A DNA stretch of 64,000 nt, from assembly GCF_013426205.1 (NCBI RefSeq), contig NC_089423.1:2480001-2544000 (forward strand). Direction: 5' to 3'. The translations under genes were made by a program, and so were the position numbers. The notes beneath the pieces are model-generated. The model saw nothing but the letters and a program-made list of their open reading frames with translations, had not been told where the DNA came from and did not search any database. Numbering within the stretch: the first letter of the stretch is position 1; each line of letters begins with the position of its first letter. Shown in pieces: positions 11,974 to 22,289 of the stretch. The stretch is from Metarhizium brunneum. Its lineage: Eukaryota > Ascomycota > Sordariomycetes > Hypocreales > Clavicipitaceae.

Positions 11974-13004
11974 ATGGCCACGAAAATAAAAATAGCCGCA
12001 ATACAACTCTATTCTGAGGTATGTAACCTCCAAGACATGTGCGTGACTTGACACCAGCACCCACAAGAACACCCACTCATCTCAACAATCTCGCCATCGT
12101 GCCATGCATAAATCCCCAAAGTCGTACAGAGCTCACCAATGTATCGAAACTTCAGCCCTTGGCGCCCACAGACAACTTTGCCCGCGCAGAAGCCTACCTG
12201 CGCGATGCCGCTTCCCAGGGCGCCAACATGGCCGTCCTCCCAGAGTACCACCTCGCGAGCTGGGTCCCCGACGCTGTCGAATTCGCCTCGATAGCAGCCC
12301 AGTCCGCGCCATACCTGGAGAAATACCGCGCGCTCGCCAAGGAGCTCAACATGGCCATTGTTCCGGGAACCCTCCTGGAACCTGAAACGTCTTCCGGGGG
12401 CGGCCTCGCCAACGTCGCCTACTTCATTGGACCGGACGGTGCCGTCCTGGGCCGCTATCAGAAGAAGAATCTCTGGCACCCTGAGCGGCCGCACCTCGCG
12501 GCCGACATAGAGTCCCCGCACACGGCGTTCGATACGCCGTGGGGTAGGATGGGGATGCTGATCTGCTGGGATATCGCGTTCCCCGAAGCGTACAAGGCAC
12601 TTGTAGCGGATGGCGCGAGAGTGATAATCAGTCCGTCGTTTTGGCTGGCCGACGATGGTGGCGAGGGCTCGGATCTGAATCCGAATTGCGAAAAGATGTT
12701 TTTGGACAACGTCTGTATTGCGAGGGCGTTTGAGAATACTGCTGCGATAGTGTACGTCAATAGCGGTGCGCCAAAGGGTAGCACGGATGGCAAGGATGGC
12801 AGGGGGAATACGTTTTGTGGTGTGAGCCAGGTTGCTGTCCCGATTGTGGGGAGACTTGGAGGCGGGGAGTCGATGGGGCCGGCGGAGGAGATGAGGATTT
12901 TTGAGGTTGACATGGGATTGTTGGATATGGCGGAGAGTGTGTACAAGGTTAGGGGGGACATGGCGAGGGAGGGATGGCATTACGGGCCGTATCGTTCAGC
13001 ATGA
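11974..13004 (+). CDS. Carbon-nitrogen hydrolase (nitrilase superfamily amidohydrolase)
   Basis: This enzyme hydrolyses non-peptide C-N bonds in amides or nitriles. The short first exon, 11974-12018, encodes [15 protein letters not shown], which is the first strand of the fold. It joins in phase 0 to 12156-13004 ([15 protein letters not shown]) across a 137-bp intron. The product has 297 residues, the usual single-domain length. The catalytic triad is complete: Glu in [11 protein letters not shown], Lys in [13 protein letters not shown] and Cys in [12 protein letters not shown]. Reading from an ATG inside the intron would lose the first strand, so the short first exon is preferred. The true substrate is unknown; such fungal proteins are annotated variously as omega-amidase-like or N-carbamoylputrescine amidase-like. 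The gene converges on RAP1. Confidence 0.9.
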
Positions 13005-13230
13005 GGGAGGGTGGTAAGGGTTTGAAGATGTCCACTGCGTCTATGGGATAAGAAATATTATGGCAGGGAAAAGAAGCAGTATTGGAGTGTGATGAAAATA
13101 ACAGGGTATCTATCATTATTAACTTCTAAGTGGTAAACGCGTATCCTGCTCCGACAAGACTATCGTGTACAGAGTCTACAAACCACATCAATGTCTGGTT
13201 TGTGTTATGAAAACTCAAGTTATTAAACAA

Positions 13231-13266
13231 GGCTTGTAAACCTACAGAGGCTTGTAAACCTACAGC
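13231..13266. repeat. 18-bp tandem duplication
   Basis: Two adjacent copies of GGCTTGTAAACCTACAGM lie just beyond the RAP1 stop, probably in a 3' UTR. Confidence 0.9.
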
Positions 13267-13279
13267 ATATAGACACGGA

Positions 13280-15569
13280 TCAATGCCTGTCCATGATGGC
13301 TTGCGCCCGCAGGAATCGCCGTCTCAAATCGACCGCTTCCTGAGTGTGCTTGCGCACAATCCGATCAAGCTCCCTCTTTGCCTTGTTCAGCTCTCTCGTG
13401 CTCGCAGAAGACTTACGAGCCTCGATGGCGTCGGCATATCGCAAGCTCTTGTCATCGCGGTCGGTCCAGATTCCCTCATAATTTGAGGGCACACCTTCTT
13501 TATTATGCAACTTTTCCAGCAGTGAGGTCATCGGCCAGCCTGGCGTCATTGTGGTGCGCATGAGCGATTCGATGACAATGGGGCGCGGATAGCCAAGAGC
13601 CTCATAGAATTCAGTACATTCGCGGATGTCCTGGCTGTTTCCTTCATCGTCTAGGTTTACTCGAATGGGCGCTGACGGTCGCCTGGCTCTTGCTTCGGCC
13701 TGCTGAGACGGTAAAGGCCCTGGCGCTGGCTGAAAGGACGCAGGTAATGATCGTCTGGTCGCTCTCTCTGCTGCCTTCCACTCTGGAATTAAAGCCTCCG
13801 GTTCTTGAGCAGGCTCCGAGTTTCCAGCCTGCTGCTCTTTTGGGTCATCACGGCCCTTCCTCAAATTGAGTGGGATTGGAGTTACATCTAAAGCCTCGGA
13901 ATGTAGTTGCTGTGAAGGTGTCACGTCGAACGTACTGTGCTGGGCCTCCAGCCGTGGAACCCGTTTGGATTGCGTCCCAGCCATCACCTCATCTCTATCA
14001 TCGGTTTCGTTGTTGTTGTCGTCATCGTCATCGATAGCATGAGACGGCTCCACTGAAGTAGAAGTCTTCGTAGAGCTAGAGTAAGCTTGTCGTAATTGCT
14101 TGGCTTTTATAACACTAGGTGACTGCGTCGTCAGCACACCTACTATCTCCTCCGGCGTTGACGGTATTTCCGCATTGCGACTCAATCGCGTACGCTTTGA
14201 TGACTTCTCCACGGTTGACGGAGTGTGATCATCAATGGGCCTCTTTCGGTTGCTGAGTTGACGAGGGGGTGAGGAAGGGATGTCGCTTTCGGGAGACACT
14301 GGTCCAGAATGTTTCTCATCTTCAAATTCTCCATCGCCGTTGAGAGAGAAGGTTTCCACCATTTCAAAGAACTCTGCAAGATTATCCTCGTAGTATCGCT
14401 GCAGTTCTGCTGTTACGCTCTTGTTTTCCACCAAGTTGTATTTCAGGTCTTCGGCAACTTTCATCCAATCCACTTCTTCTAGTGGCATCTTTTGCGCATC
14501 GACAACTTGACTCAAATGCCATAAATCGACGGTCTTGCCGCCAATGCAGCACTCCAGATTAATTTTAGCCCCAGTCTCCTCCATGAAAATGAGCAATTGA
14601 TCGTAGAATTCGCCTTCCATTGCGTCTTGGGTACCGCCTTCGCTTCCCTTAGATTCTGTTGACGAGATTGGTGCTTCCTCAGATTTCTGTTCGCTCCTCG
14701 TTATAGATGCGGCAGTGATTTGGGCATTATTGGGATCTGTAGAAGGCGACACAGACGCCGGCCGGTGAGGGGTGCGGGCTGCTTGCTTCTTCTGTGTCTT
14801 CCCGAGGGCTTGTGCTGCATTTGGTAGTTGTTCCTCTTGTTGTCCTGAGTCTGCTTGGCTAGAAGCTGACCGACTAACAGGGTTCGTGGTTTGGAGAGCC
14901 AAGTCTGCAGCAGACATGGCCAGCTTCTCAAGGTCTGCGATTGGGAGGTTTGCCAAGAACTTGGTGAATCTGGTCCGCCATGAATGCCACGTATGCGAAG
15001 AATGCTTCGACTCGTTAACGTTGCCACTGTCAGTCAGTAATTTAGACTAGGACCTTACCGTCTCGGCAAATATTTTGAAGATCTTATTGCCAGTGCGACC
15101 TTCAGTGTGAGCCAACACCCAGTTTGCCAGTGCGGCATCGTCAGCATCGGAGAAACGGGTTCGTGTACGCTTCACAGGCCCGCTGACACCAACACGAACC
15201 CTGGGCGTCTCTGTGTGGCCAGAAATACGATACCGATCCGTCAGTTGCGCCGCCCCATACTGGACGGAATCTGTGATGTACTTCCACGAATACGAGTCCG
15301 GATGGGCATCCTTCCTCGCGTCGTCCGCGATTAGGATATGTGCATCTTTTTCCAAGGGTACAACTTTGCCGCCGTTATTCTACGCGCTGGTTAGCTGGGG
15401 AGCCGTTCGCCCTCTGATACACTGCAATTCTCATTCTCGGGCTTGCCTTGATATGGTCGAGGATAGTGTTCCTCATCGGCACTCTCTGAGCAACCCAGAA
15501 GACCATGTCCTTAAAAATATTGCCTCCCGTGGCGCTTTCGACGCCGTTATACGTGATCCCTCCAGACAT
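13280..15569 (-). CDS. rap1: Telomere protein Rap1 (BRCT, Myb, RCT)
   Basis: Rap1 binds telomeres directly or through a TRF-like partner and controls telomere length and silencing. Three exons (15569-15447, 15379-15059, 15004-13280) give 722 residues with matching phases. An N-terminal BRCT-like region (residues ~1-95) starts with GITYNGV and FKDMVFWVAQRVP. The Myb/homeodomain-like domain (~115-165) contains FSDADDAALANWV and HTWHSWRTRF. The middle is long and acidic, with a stretch rich in Asp and Asn. The C-terminal RCT (~610-715) includes FYEALGYPRPIVIESL and SNYEGIWTDRDDKSLRYADA. The first intron (67 bp) has a GC donor (AAG/GCAAGC) with a clear CTAAC branch and TAG acceptor. The second intron is 54 bp. 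The gene is divergent from SWF1. Confidence 0.88.
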
Positions 15570-15871
15570 CCTGGGGATTATATTTGCCGCGGCGGGATGT
15601 CGTGTAGTGAATTACGCGTATGCCCTGCGTCGTGTCGTAAAGTGGTGAGCTTCGTCCAAGGTGCAGTGGGCGATAATCCCATATGCCCAGGACAAATAGT
15701 GGCTACCACATCAACGGTATAAGAGGTGCTCTTGCTTCATCATGCAGGCGCAAGTTGCAAGAAAGGGCTTATTTTTATTCCAACTTCAACCTCCTACTTG
15801 ATAGAGTCCCGTGGTCAAGACTCCAAACGACCGTTGGACAAGACCTGGACGCGTGATGAGGGTCGCGCGAT

Positions 15872-15877
15872 CACGTG
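15872..15877. promoter_or_regulatory. Palindromic E-box CACGTG in divergent promoter
   Basis: CACGTG sits in the context GATCACGTGGGTCACG between RAP1 and SWF1. This is a bHLH-type binding site by consensus only; the regulator is unknown. Confidence 0.3.
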
Positions 15878-15978
15878 GGTCACGGTTGCTGGCAAAGTGG
15901 CTTTGGTGCAAACTGTGCCGTGGCTCAGGTCACTTGGCGGTCACTGAGCCAGTGGGACCTCGCATGTGCTCCGCCACA

Positions 15979-16001
15979 AGTACCTAGGTACTTTACCTAG
16001 G
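15979..16001. repeat. TACCTAGGTA-type short dispersed repeat, copy 1
   Basis: The core is TACCTAGGTACTTTACCTAG, containing the palindrome TACCTAGGTA. A nearly identical copy occurs at 35312. Confidence 0.8.
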
Positions 16002-16237
16002 CATGTTACCAGACCAGAAGCCATCGTCAAACTCATGCCGAGAGCAACTGCACTCTGCCAGCCATTTTGCGCATGAGACCTTGGACGCTGCCGTGATTCG
16101 CGACGAGATGCGATGACAGTAGTACTACAACCTGGGTGCCCGTTCTCTTCCATCAGTCACCCGATACCCCGGACCCTGGCTCTCGCGACTGTCTGCCGTC
16201 AACAGCCGGTGATCTTGCCCAGCAGCCTCGGCCCATC

Positions 16238-17623
16238 ATGGTCTCTCTAAAATGGGCCGTGACATTCATTTTGGCCGTGAGCTTCGCAGTCTTCGTAACC
16301 TTTTTTGGAAGATTACCTGTTTTTCGGTGCGTAGCTCGACCCTGGCCCTTTCGCATATATGAGATTCTGTCGTGCTGATAGTTGTCTGATGCAGACGAAC
16401 GCCCATTGGCTTCTTACACCGTCTGATATGGATTCATGTCCCCAACATGTTACTGTCTATAGACAATAGACTTACCTCGGGAAGGATCACAAGGTCCTTA
16501 TCCAGATTTGGGCACTTTATCATGCATGAACGGCATCCGGCCGTAGTTGTACGTATCGGCCACCATCGTCTCGTGCATCATTCATGTACCATAACAACAG
16601 CAAACACTAACCAACCGTCTTTAGATATTCTTCCTCATCCTCATGGTAGGCGGGGAATACCTTTACCTACCGCCCATATGGCACCGTTTAGCCCCCTTCA
16701 CCAAGCTCACAGTCACCGTCACCGTCTTCCTCCCTTATTTGTTCCTCTATCTGTCTTGTGCCGCTGACCCCGGCTACATCACCAAAGAAAACCACGCCTA
16801 CCACATGTCGCTCTATCCATATGACCACGCGCTTTTCCACCCCGGCGTGGAATGCAAAACCTGCGGATTCGTCAAACCGCCACGCTCAAAGCACTGCAGC
16901 CTGTGCAAGCGGTGCATAGCAAAGGCCGACCATCACTGTATATTCATCAACTCGTGCGTGGGATACGGAAACCACCAGTGGTTCATACTGCTCCTCCTCT
17001 CAACCGCTATTTTGTGCACATACGGTGGCCTTCTCGGCGGTTCGCTGCTCTCCTCGTCGATTAAACAACACTTTGTCGACTGGTCGCCTTGGTCGCCGTT
17101 GAAACAGGGATGGGGCATGTACGTTGTCATCTGGGGCTGGGGCATTCAAACAAATATCGGCCTGGGCGTCATAACTCTCCTGTCTGGTTTGACGGCCCCC
17201 TTAGTTTGGGGTCTTTTGTTATATACAATGTATCTCGTGTACTGCGGCACAACGACAAACGAATCATTTAAGTGGTCCGTGTACAAGGATGATATGGAAG
17301 ACGGCTATGCTTTTCGTCGACCCATGCCCTCGAACCGAGAGAGGGATCTCGTCAAAGAGCCTATTTGCCGTAGGTGGCCGGTTGAGCCGGAGATGGTTCT
17401 GGCAGCGACGGATGACGGGAAACCTCCGCCAGCGCAGATGGCGCTAGCCGGTGAGGGCGAGTGGGAGCGGGTGTGGAATTTGAAGGACGTGGAAAATCTT
17501 TATGATTTAGGGCTCTGGGATAATTTGGGAGATATTTTTGTGGCAGACTGTGCATTTGGAGCGAGAGTAGAAGACCCTCCTGCCGAACGGGGCCTGCGGA
17601 CAAAACGTACCAAGAGTAAATAG
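16238..17623 (+). CDS. SWF1: DHHC protein S-palmitoyltransferase, Swf1 type
   Basis: This ER membrane enzyme attaches palmitate to cysteines; yeast Swf1 acts on SNAREs and other single-pass proteins near the membrane. Exons 16238-16326, 16395-16548 and 16625-17623 give 413 residues. There are about five hydrophobic segments, starting with LKWAVTFILAVSFAVFVTF. The zinc-binding Cys-rich domain reads CKTCGFVKPPRSKHCSLC and then CIAKADHHCIFINSC, where DHHC carries the catalytic Cys. The TTxE motif after the last helix is present as TTNE. The cytosolic tail ends in a basic RTKRTKSK. The extra short N-terminal helix and the long loop with three conserved segments before the DHHC domain fit Swf1 better than Pfa3, Pfa4 or Akr1. 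Introns are 68 and 76 bp. Confidence 0.88.
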
Positions 17624-18073
17624 CGTGTCTCACATACTGGGAGCGAGGCGGAAGAATATTGGAGTTGGGCATGCATTCTAGTTATATTGTATAGATTGCG
17701 TCTGTGGGATCCAACGCAACTTGGGCGAGGGGCCTGGCGGTGTGCTTCAATGTACTTTAAAATTCAAAAATTTTGTTAATTTAATTCAGAGTATTGCTCA
17801 TCAACATCGCTCGTGATTGTCGTAATCCCCACGCTTCTAGGTCTTGATTAGACCCTTCAAGACAAGAACCAGTAGCTGCCAGCCACCCAGCCCATCCGCC
17901 ACCATGGCAGAGACGCCTAACCCCGTTGTCCCATGCCCGCTTCTAGAGCGTTTCGATGTTATGTATGTCTATTTTGTAGTTGTCATTTTGAAGCTCTTTA
18001 TAGAATGGTGCCAAATCTGTTCATGGCCTGTTAGCGCAAGCGATTGACGATATGTTTACTTCCGCTGATCTGC
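17624..18073. other. Convergent intergenic region
   Basis: These 450 bp lie between the 3' ends of SWF1 and AHA1. One ATG at 17904 has a near-perfect start context (GCCACCATGG) but opens only a short frame with no recognisable product. Confidence 0.5.
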
Positions 18074-19175
18074 TTACCCAAAGGTTTGTTTAATGCTCCT
18101 GACGTAGTACTCCAGCCAGTTTCTCTTGGTGACTTCTTCCTGACCAACTGGTACGCCCTTCCACTCCACACGCATCACCGTAACGTGATCAACGTTGTTT
18201 TGTTCAAACTCGATGTGGAGCTTGGAGAAGTGGCCGGCAGGCCACTGGCTCAGACGCCAACTCTGGACGATCTTCTTTCCAGGTTCAAGCTCGAGATATT
18301 CCCCAGAGACGTTTCCACCAAATAATTCAAACTTTCCACCCTTGTTGGCACCCTCAAAGACCTTTGGAGGTGAGCGGGTGAAGGCGGCAAGGCGCTGAGG
18401 ATCGACAAATGTTTGGTACATCTCGTCGGCGGTAGTTCTAAACTCCTCCTTGTCCGTCACTGTTGTCGTGTTGACAATACCAGAGGTGCTTGAGGGGGCA
18501 CTGGAAGGTTCTGTAGGCTTGGGTGAAGAAGTCTGAGGATGAGTCTTCGGGGTCGAAAATCCGCTGGAAGGATTTGAACCAGCGGCATGTTGAATATCCT
18601 TGCCGTGCTCTTCGATAAGGACAGACGTGATCAAATTGAACTTCTTTTCCAGCTCTTTAACAAGCTGGCTGCGGACGAGCTCCTTCACAGGCTGGTTCTC
18701 CTTTGGAGCAGGGTCCTCGAGTTTTACCTCGAACTGGAAGACGAATGAGTGACTTGCACGGCAAACGACTTTGGCTTTTAAAAAGCATCACAAAGACGCA
18801 GACAGAGACGTACCGTATAGTCTTCGATATCTGGTTGGACCTCAGGGAATTTGATTGTGCCGGAAACCTTATCCGCATCGGGGGCGGATCCTACGATGAG
18901 AGTAAGCCTAGGCTCTACTGTTGTTACATACTACACATTCACGTATCCTTACCAGCGAATCTCAGGGCGAGCTCCAGGTCAAAAACTGTCTTGACCTTGC
19001 CTTTTCTCTGGTAGACTTCAGCTTCGCCCTCTATGCTCTCAACCTCGACAATCTTGACTTCTACGTCGCCGTTTGTGGCACTAATTTCGTTAAGATTGTC
19101 CTCGAGCCATTTCTTTGTCCAGGCAGTGACATCTTTAGTCACCCAATGCCAGTTATTAGGGTTATGGAGGACCAT
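18074..19175 (-). CDS. AHA1: Aha1, activator of Hsp90 ATPase
   Basis: This cytosolic co-chaperone binds the middle domain of Hsp90 and stimulates its ATPase. Exons 19175-18953, 18890-18814 and 18733-18074 give 319 residues; introns are 62 and 80 bp. The N-terminal domain begins NPNNWHWVTKDVTAWTKKWL, close to the family signature NNWHW, and runs through GTIKFPEVQPDIEDYTFEVK. A low-complexity Ser/Pro/Thr linker separates it from the C-terminal AHSA1 (START-like) domain. That domain contains EFRTTADEMYQTFVDPQRL, FELFGGNVSGEY and KIVQSWRLSQWPAGHFS. Length and two-domain order match the full-length family. No lesions are seen. Confidence 0.92.
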
Positions 19176-22100
19176 CGTGGTGATTCGTTTTCGGAAATTT
19201 AAGAGCTAAAAGGAGAGCACCCTGGCGACGTTAGCATTACATTCCATGAGTACCAAAGCGCTAAAGCAAACAACAGCAAGAAAAATGCTTCCACAGTCTG
19301 GGAAATCAGAAATGGTCTTGGACCACAGCAAGATTGGTCATCAATGAAGGGAGTACAAGTCACTCTATGACTGGTGCCAGCTGGTGTCTCATCACGAGAG
19401 ACTGTGGAAGGGGGGTTATGATGCGTTGACATTGGCAAATGACTGTACTTACGTTGTGATGGATGGATTGGGGCGCAGCAGCGACGGCAGTCAACAATGT
19501 GTAGGTACACAGCCAGAGAGATTTGATCGCTGGTGTCGAGAGATGAAAAGGTTAAGTCAGAAGCCAACATCCGAAAGCTCAGAACCTCGTAGAATTTTCT
19601 AAGAGCCTTGTGTCCCCACCATATTGCACTATCCAATAAAAGCGCAAAACGGGTCGCTTCTGTCAGTCTTGGATCCGCTTCTCCCAGCCTGGTCACTGGT
19701 GAAAGTGCTTCTTTGGAGGATAGTCATTTGTACTGATTACTTGTACTCTGGTCAAGATATTAGGAATGTGATGAGAAATTGGTCTTTTGAGCTCAATTGG
19801 AAGTGAATGACTGGTGCAGAATAGCGATTCACATGTTCAAATTTCTTTTAGAAACCGATGACTTGCGGGCACACGTTTGTGCCCAACATTGAACCAACCA
19901 ACATTGGAAGTGAGGGGCCATGGGGACCATTGCTAGTCTGAGATGTCATGAGCAACAGATTCTCTGCAAAACTTCGGTTGCGACTCCAATGAATCATAAA
20001 CACACATGTACGATACGACCAAAACGAGCCTTGCGTATAAATCATATTTGTACAGAGTACGAGTCTTGATCAAACGGCAGAGGGAAGGAAAGTTTGTTAT
20101 CGGGGCCAAGAGATCAGAGAAATCCAGGTCCGACGGCCACCATGCAATAAGCTATGCTTCGCAAGGTTGTCTGATGGCTTCTGTGTCAAGCAGGCTGCGA
20201 TATTTCGGCTGCGCTGTATCGCGGGTTGACAGATTGGTCTAGATTCAACTTTTCATCTCAAGGTATCTGGTGATAGAAATGCAGAAAATATGACAGAGCG
20301 GCGAGATGCCAAACAGAGGCAGATGGGGATCCAAACAGGTGCTGGCAGAAGAGGCCATATTCATGCAGTTGGGGGTTCATGAGATTCGATCCCTTCGGAG
20401 TCATTCAACGCCGTCGGGTGGTCGAATGACTACTTATGATGCAGATTTGACTCGATGGACTAAAGGCAATAATGCTTGTGCTGTTAGAAGCCTATTCTGG
20501 TGGAGAAACTGGGCACAATGGACGCAGACCTCTCGCAGAAGAATACTACCACCAGACGTACCCCAACCAGACATTATCAAGACCAGATTTGATTCCGCCG
20601 AGGCCAATGGACGGACGGCGGCACTCGCTACATACTCAAGTACATATATTAGAGCACCTGGGCTGGCAACTCCAATGTTGACAAAAGACGCTACTAAGCG
20701 CCGACGCCCAAAGTCTTCACCTGCATCCACAGGGATGTGGCCAATCATGGAGCCATGTTCGCGTCTGATCCCTCCCTCCACGGCAGGAATTTGACCACCA
20801 ACAATGTTAGTCAACTAGACAAACCACTCGCGGACTGAGGAGGAACGGCAGTCTTGATGCATCTACCCACCAAGCGCCCCATTAAACCGTTGTATCCTGA
20901 AGTCTTTTCAAGCGTTGGCGTCTGTCCGCCGTGCAATTCGGCCAAAGTCTCAAGCCAACAAAAAGGGTAGGAGAGGGTGGAGGGTAGTATTGTGCGACAT
21001 AGAACCTCGGCTTTGGTTCAGACAGTATGCACTACTCCGTACCCAGGTACTTAGACGTATTATAATATGTACTTGACTTTTATGTACTCACATATGCCTT
21101 GACCCTCGCCTCTTGCATATAGCTCATACAATGTGTATGTACATAGGCACTCGAGGATAATATGGGAAGATACAAGCCAGGATAGAGAAGCGGCCAAGGC
21201 AACGCCCACTTCACGCTGATCATGGCGTGATGTGCGCATTTGTGCTCGACAACTGCCACCCTAACCGCGTGGGGATACAAGACAGGCAGGTCCGAAGCGG
21301 CACACAACACAATTGTCTCGACTGTGATCCCTCGATTGTGCATGACGGCCAAGGCTGCGAATGCTACGGTTCCTGACAAAGGATGTCATCAGTACCAAAG
21401 GCGTGGCAAGATGATGCGAAGTTGACGCCCGCCGCTTTTTGCGCTCGCTGCCTCCTTTGCCAAGTATTTTCATATCCTCCGTACAACCCATAGTGTTATA
21501 TCCATGTCTTGATTGCATAGAAACAATTAGACATGAGCAACTACTCCGTACCTACCACGGAAGAAGTAGTCGGACAGACGACCAGGGTCGGACTGGGAAT
21601 CTCCCACACCCAACAGCTAAACCCTGCAGACCAGACACACGGCATGCGCACAGAGTTGACACTGCGTCTAACCCCCGTCAATCTGAGAGCATTGTGGTCA
21701 GCATTCGACTGAAGCTATGGGCTCGTCTACAAAGCAGTGCTGCCGATCGAGTGGCCAGTTATTAGCATTGCTTGGACTTTAGCCCGTTCCTGCGAAGCCG
21801 CAATCTTCAACACTCGTTGGCCAAACCCCAAACCCGAGCGGAAACTGGGATTTGCTTTCCTCCCCACCGCCGGGCTCTGGGGTCATCGCCAATACATTGT
21901 ACATGTACCGCCTCCTGCAGGTCTCCGGCAACCAACCACGTTCTGCGCTTCCTCTAGAGCCATTTTCTGTTGCTGTAAATAGATCTGCCCGGCAGGGACA
22001 CGCTCCCGAAGAGCTTGCGTCTTGCAGCCGCCGTTTTCAATAGACCGAGGCGAGAGTGGTTTGCAATGCTTTACGCACACGGGGTCGCGACCCGTCACCA

Positions 22101-22289
22101 AATCTGACCGACATACGGAGTACTGACCTGCACCGCGTCCCATCCTCTAACCGCCGACAAGATCTGCTATCCTCGCGGCAATCCTTACCGACAGCGAAGC
22201 ATTCTGTTCTATTTTCAGAAATCGGGGAGTCCGCCATCCTCCACGCGAGATCCGTCTCGTTTGGGGCGCTCCAGCGAGGTAAAGCGATC
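19176..22289. other. Intergenic region of 3.1 kb, no gene recognised
   Basis: It lies between the start of AHA1 (-) and the start of the 1214-residue protein (+). Open frames are short and show no family resemblance. TACTCCGTAC-type motifs occur at 21033, 21542 and 22114. The last lies 176 bp upstream of the downstream ATG. Confidence 0.55.

Larger units (their letters stand above)
15570..16237. other. Shared divergent promoter of RAP1 and SWF1
   Basis: These 668 bp separate two ATGs on opposite strands. The region contains a palindromic CACGTG at 15872 and a CCTAGGTA-type repeat at 15979. No gene is seen. Confidence 0.55.

Noticed and set aside
12009..12980. Long minus-strand open frame of 323 codons opposite the amidohydrolase
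   Set aside because: It is antisense to a gene with a complete catalytic triad, and its His/Arg/Pro-rich composition is typical of a shadow frame in GC-rich codons.
17904..18047. Short frame starting at an ATG with near-perfect Kozak context between SWF1 and AHA1
   Set aside because: It is only about 48 residues, has no recognisable family, and any downstream exon would be antisense to AHA1. The context match alone is not enough.
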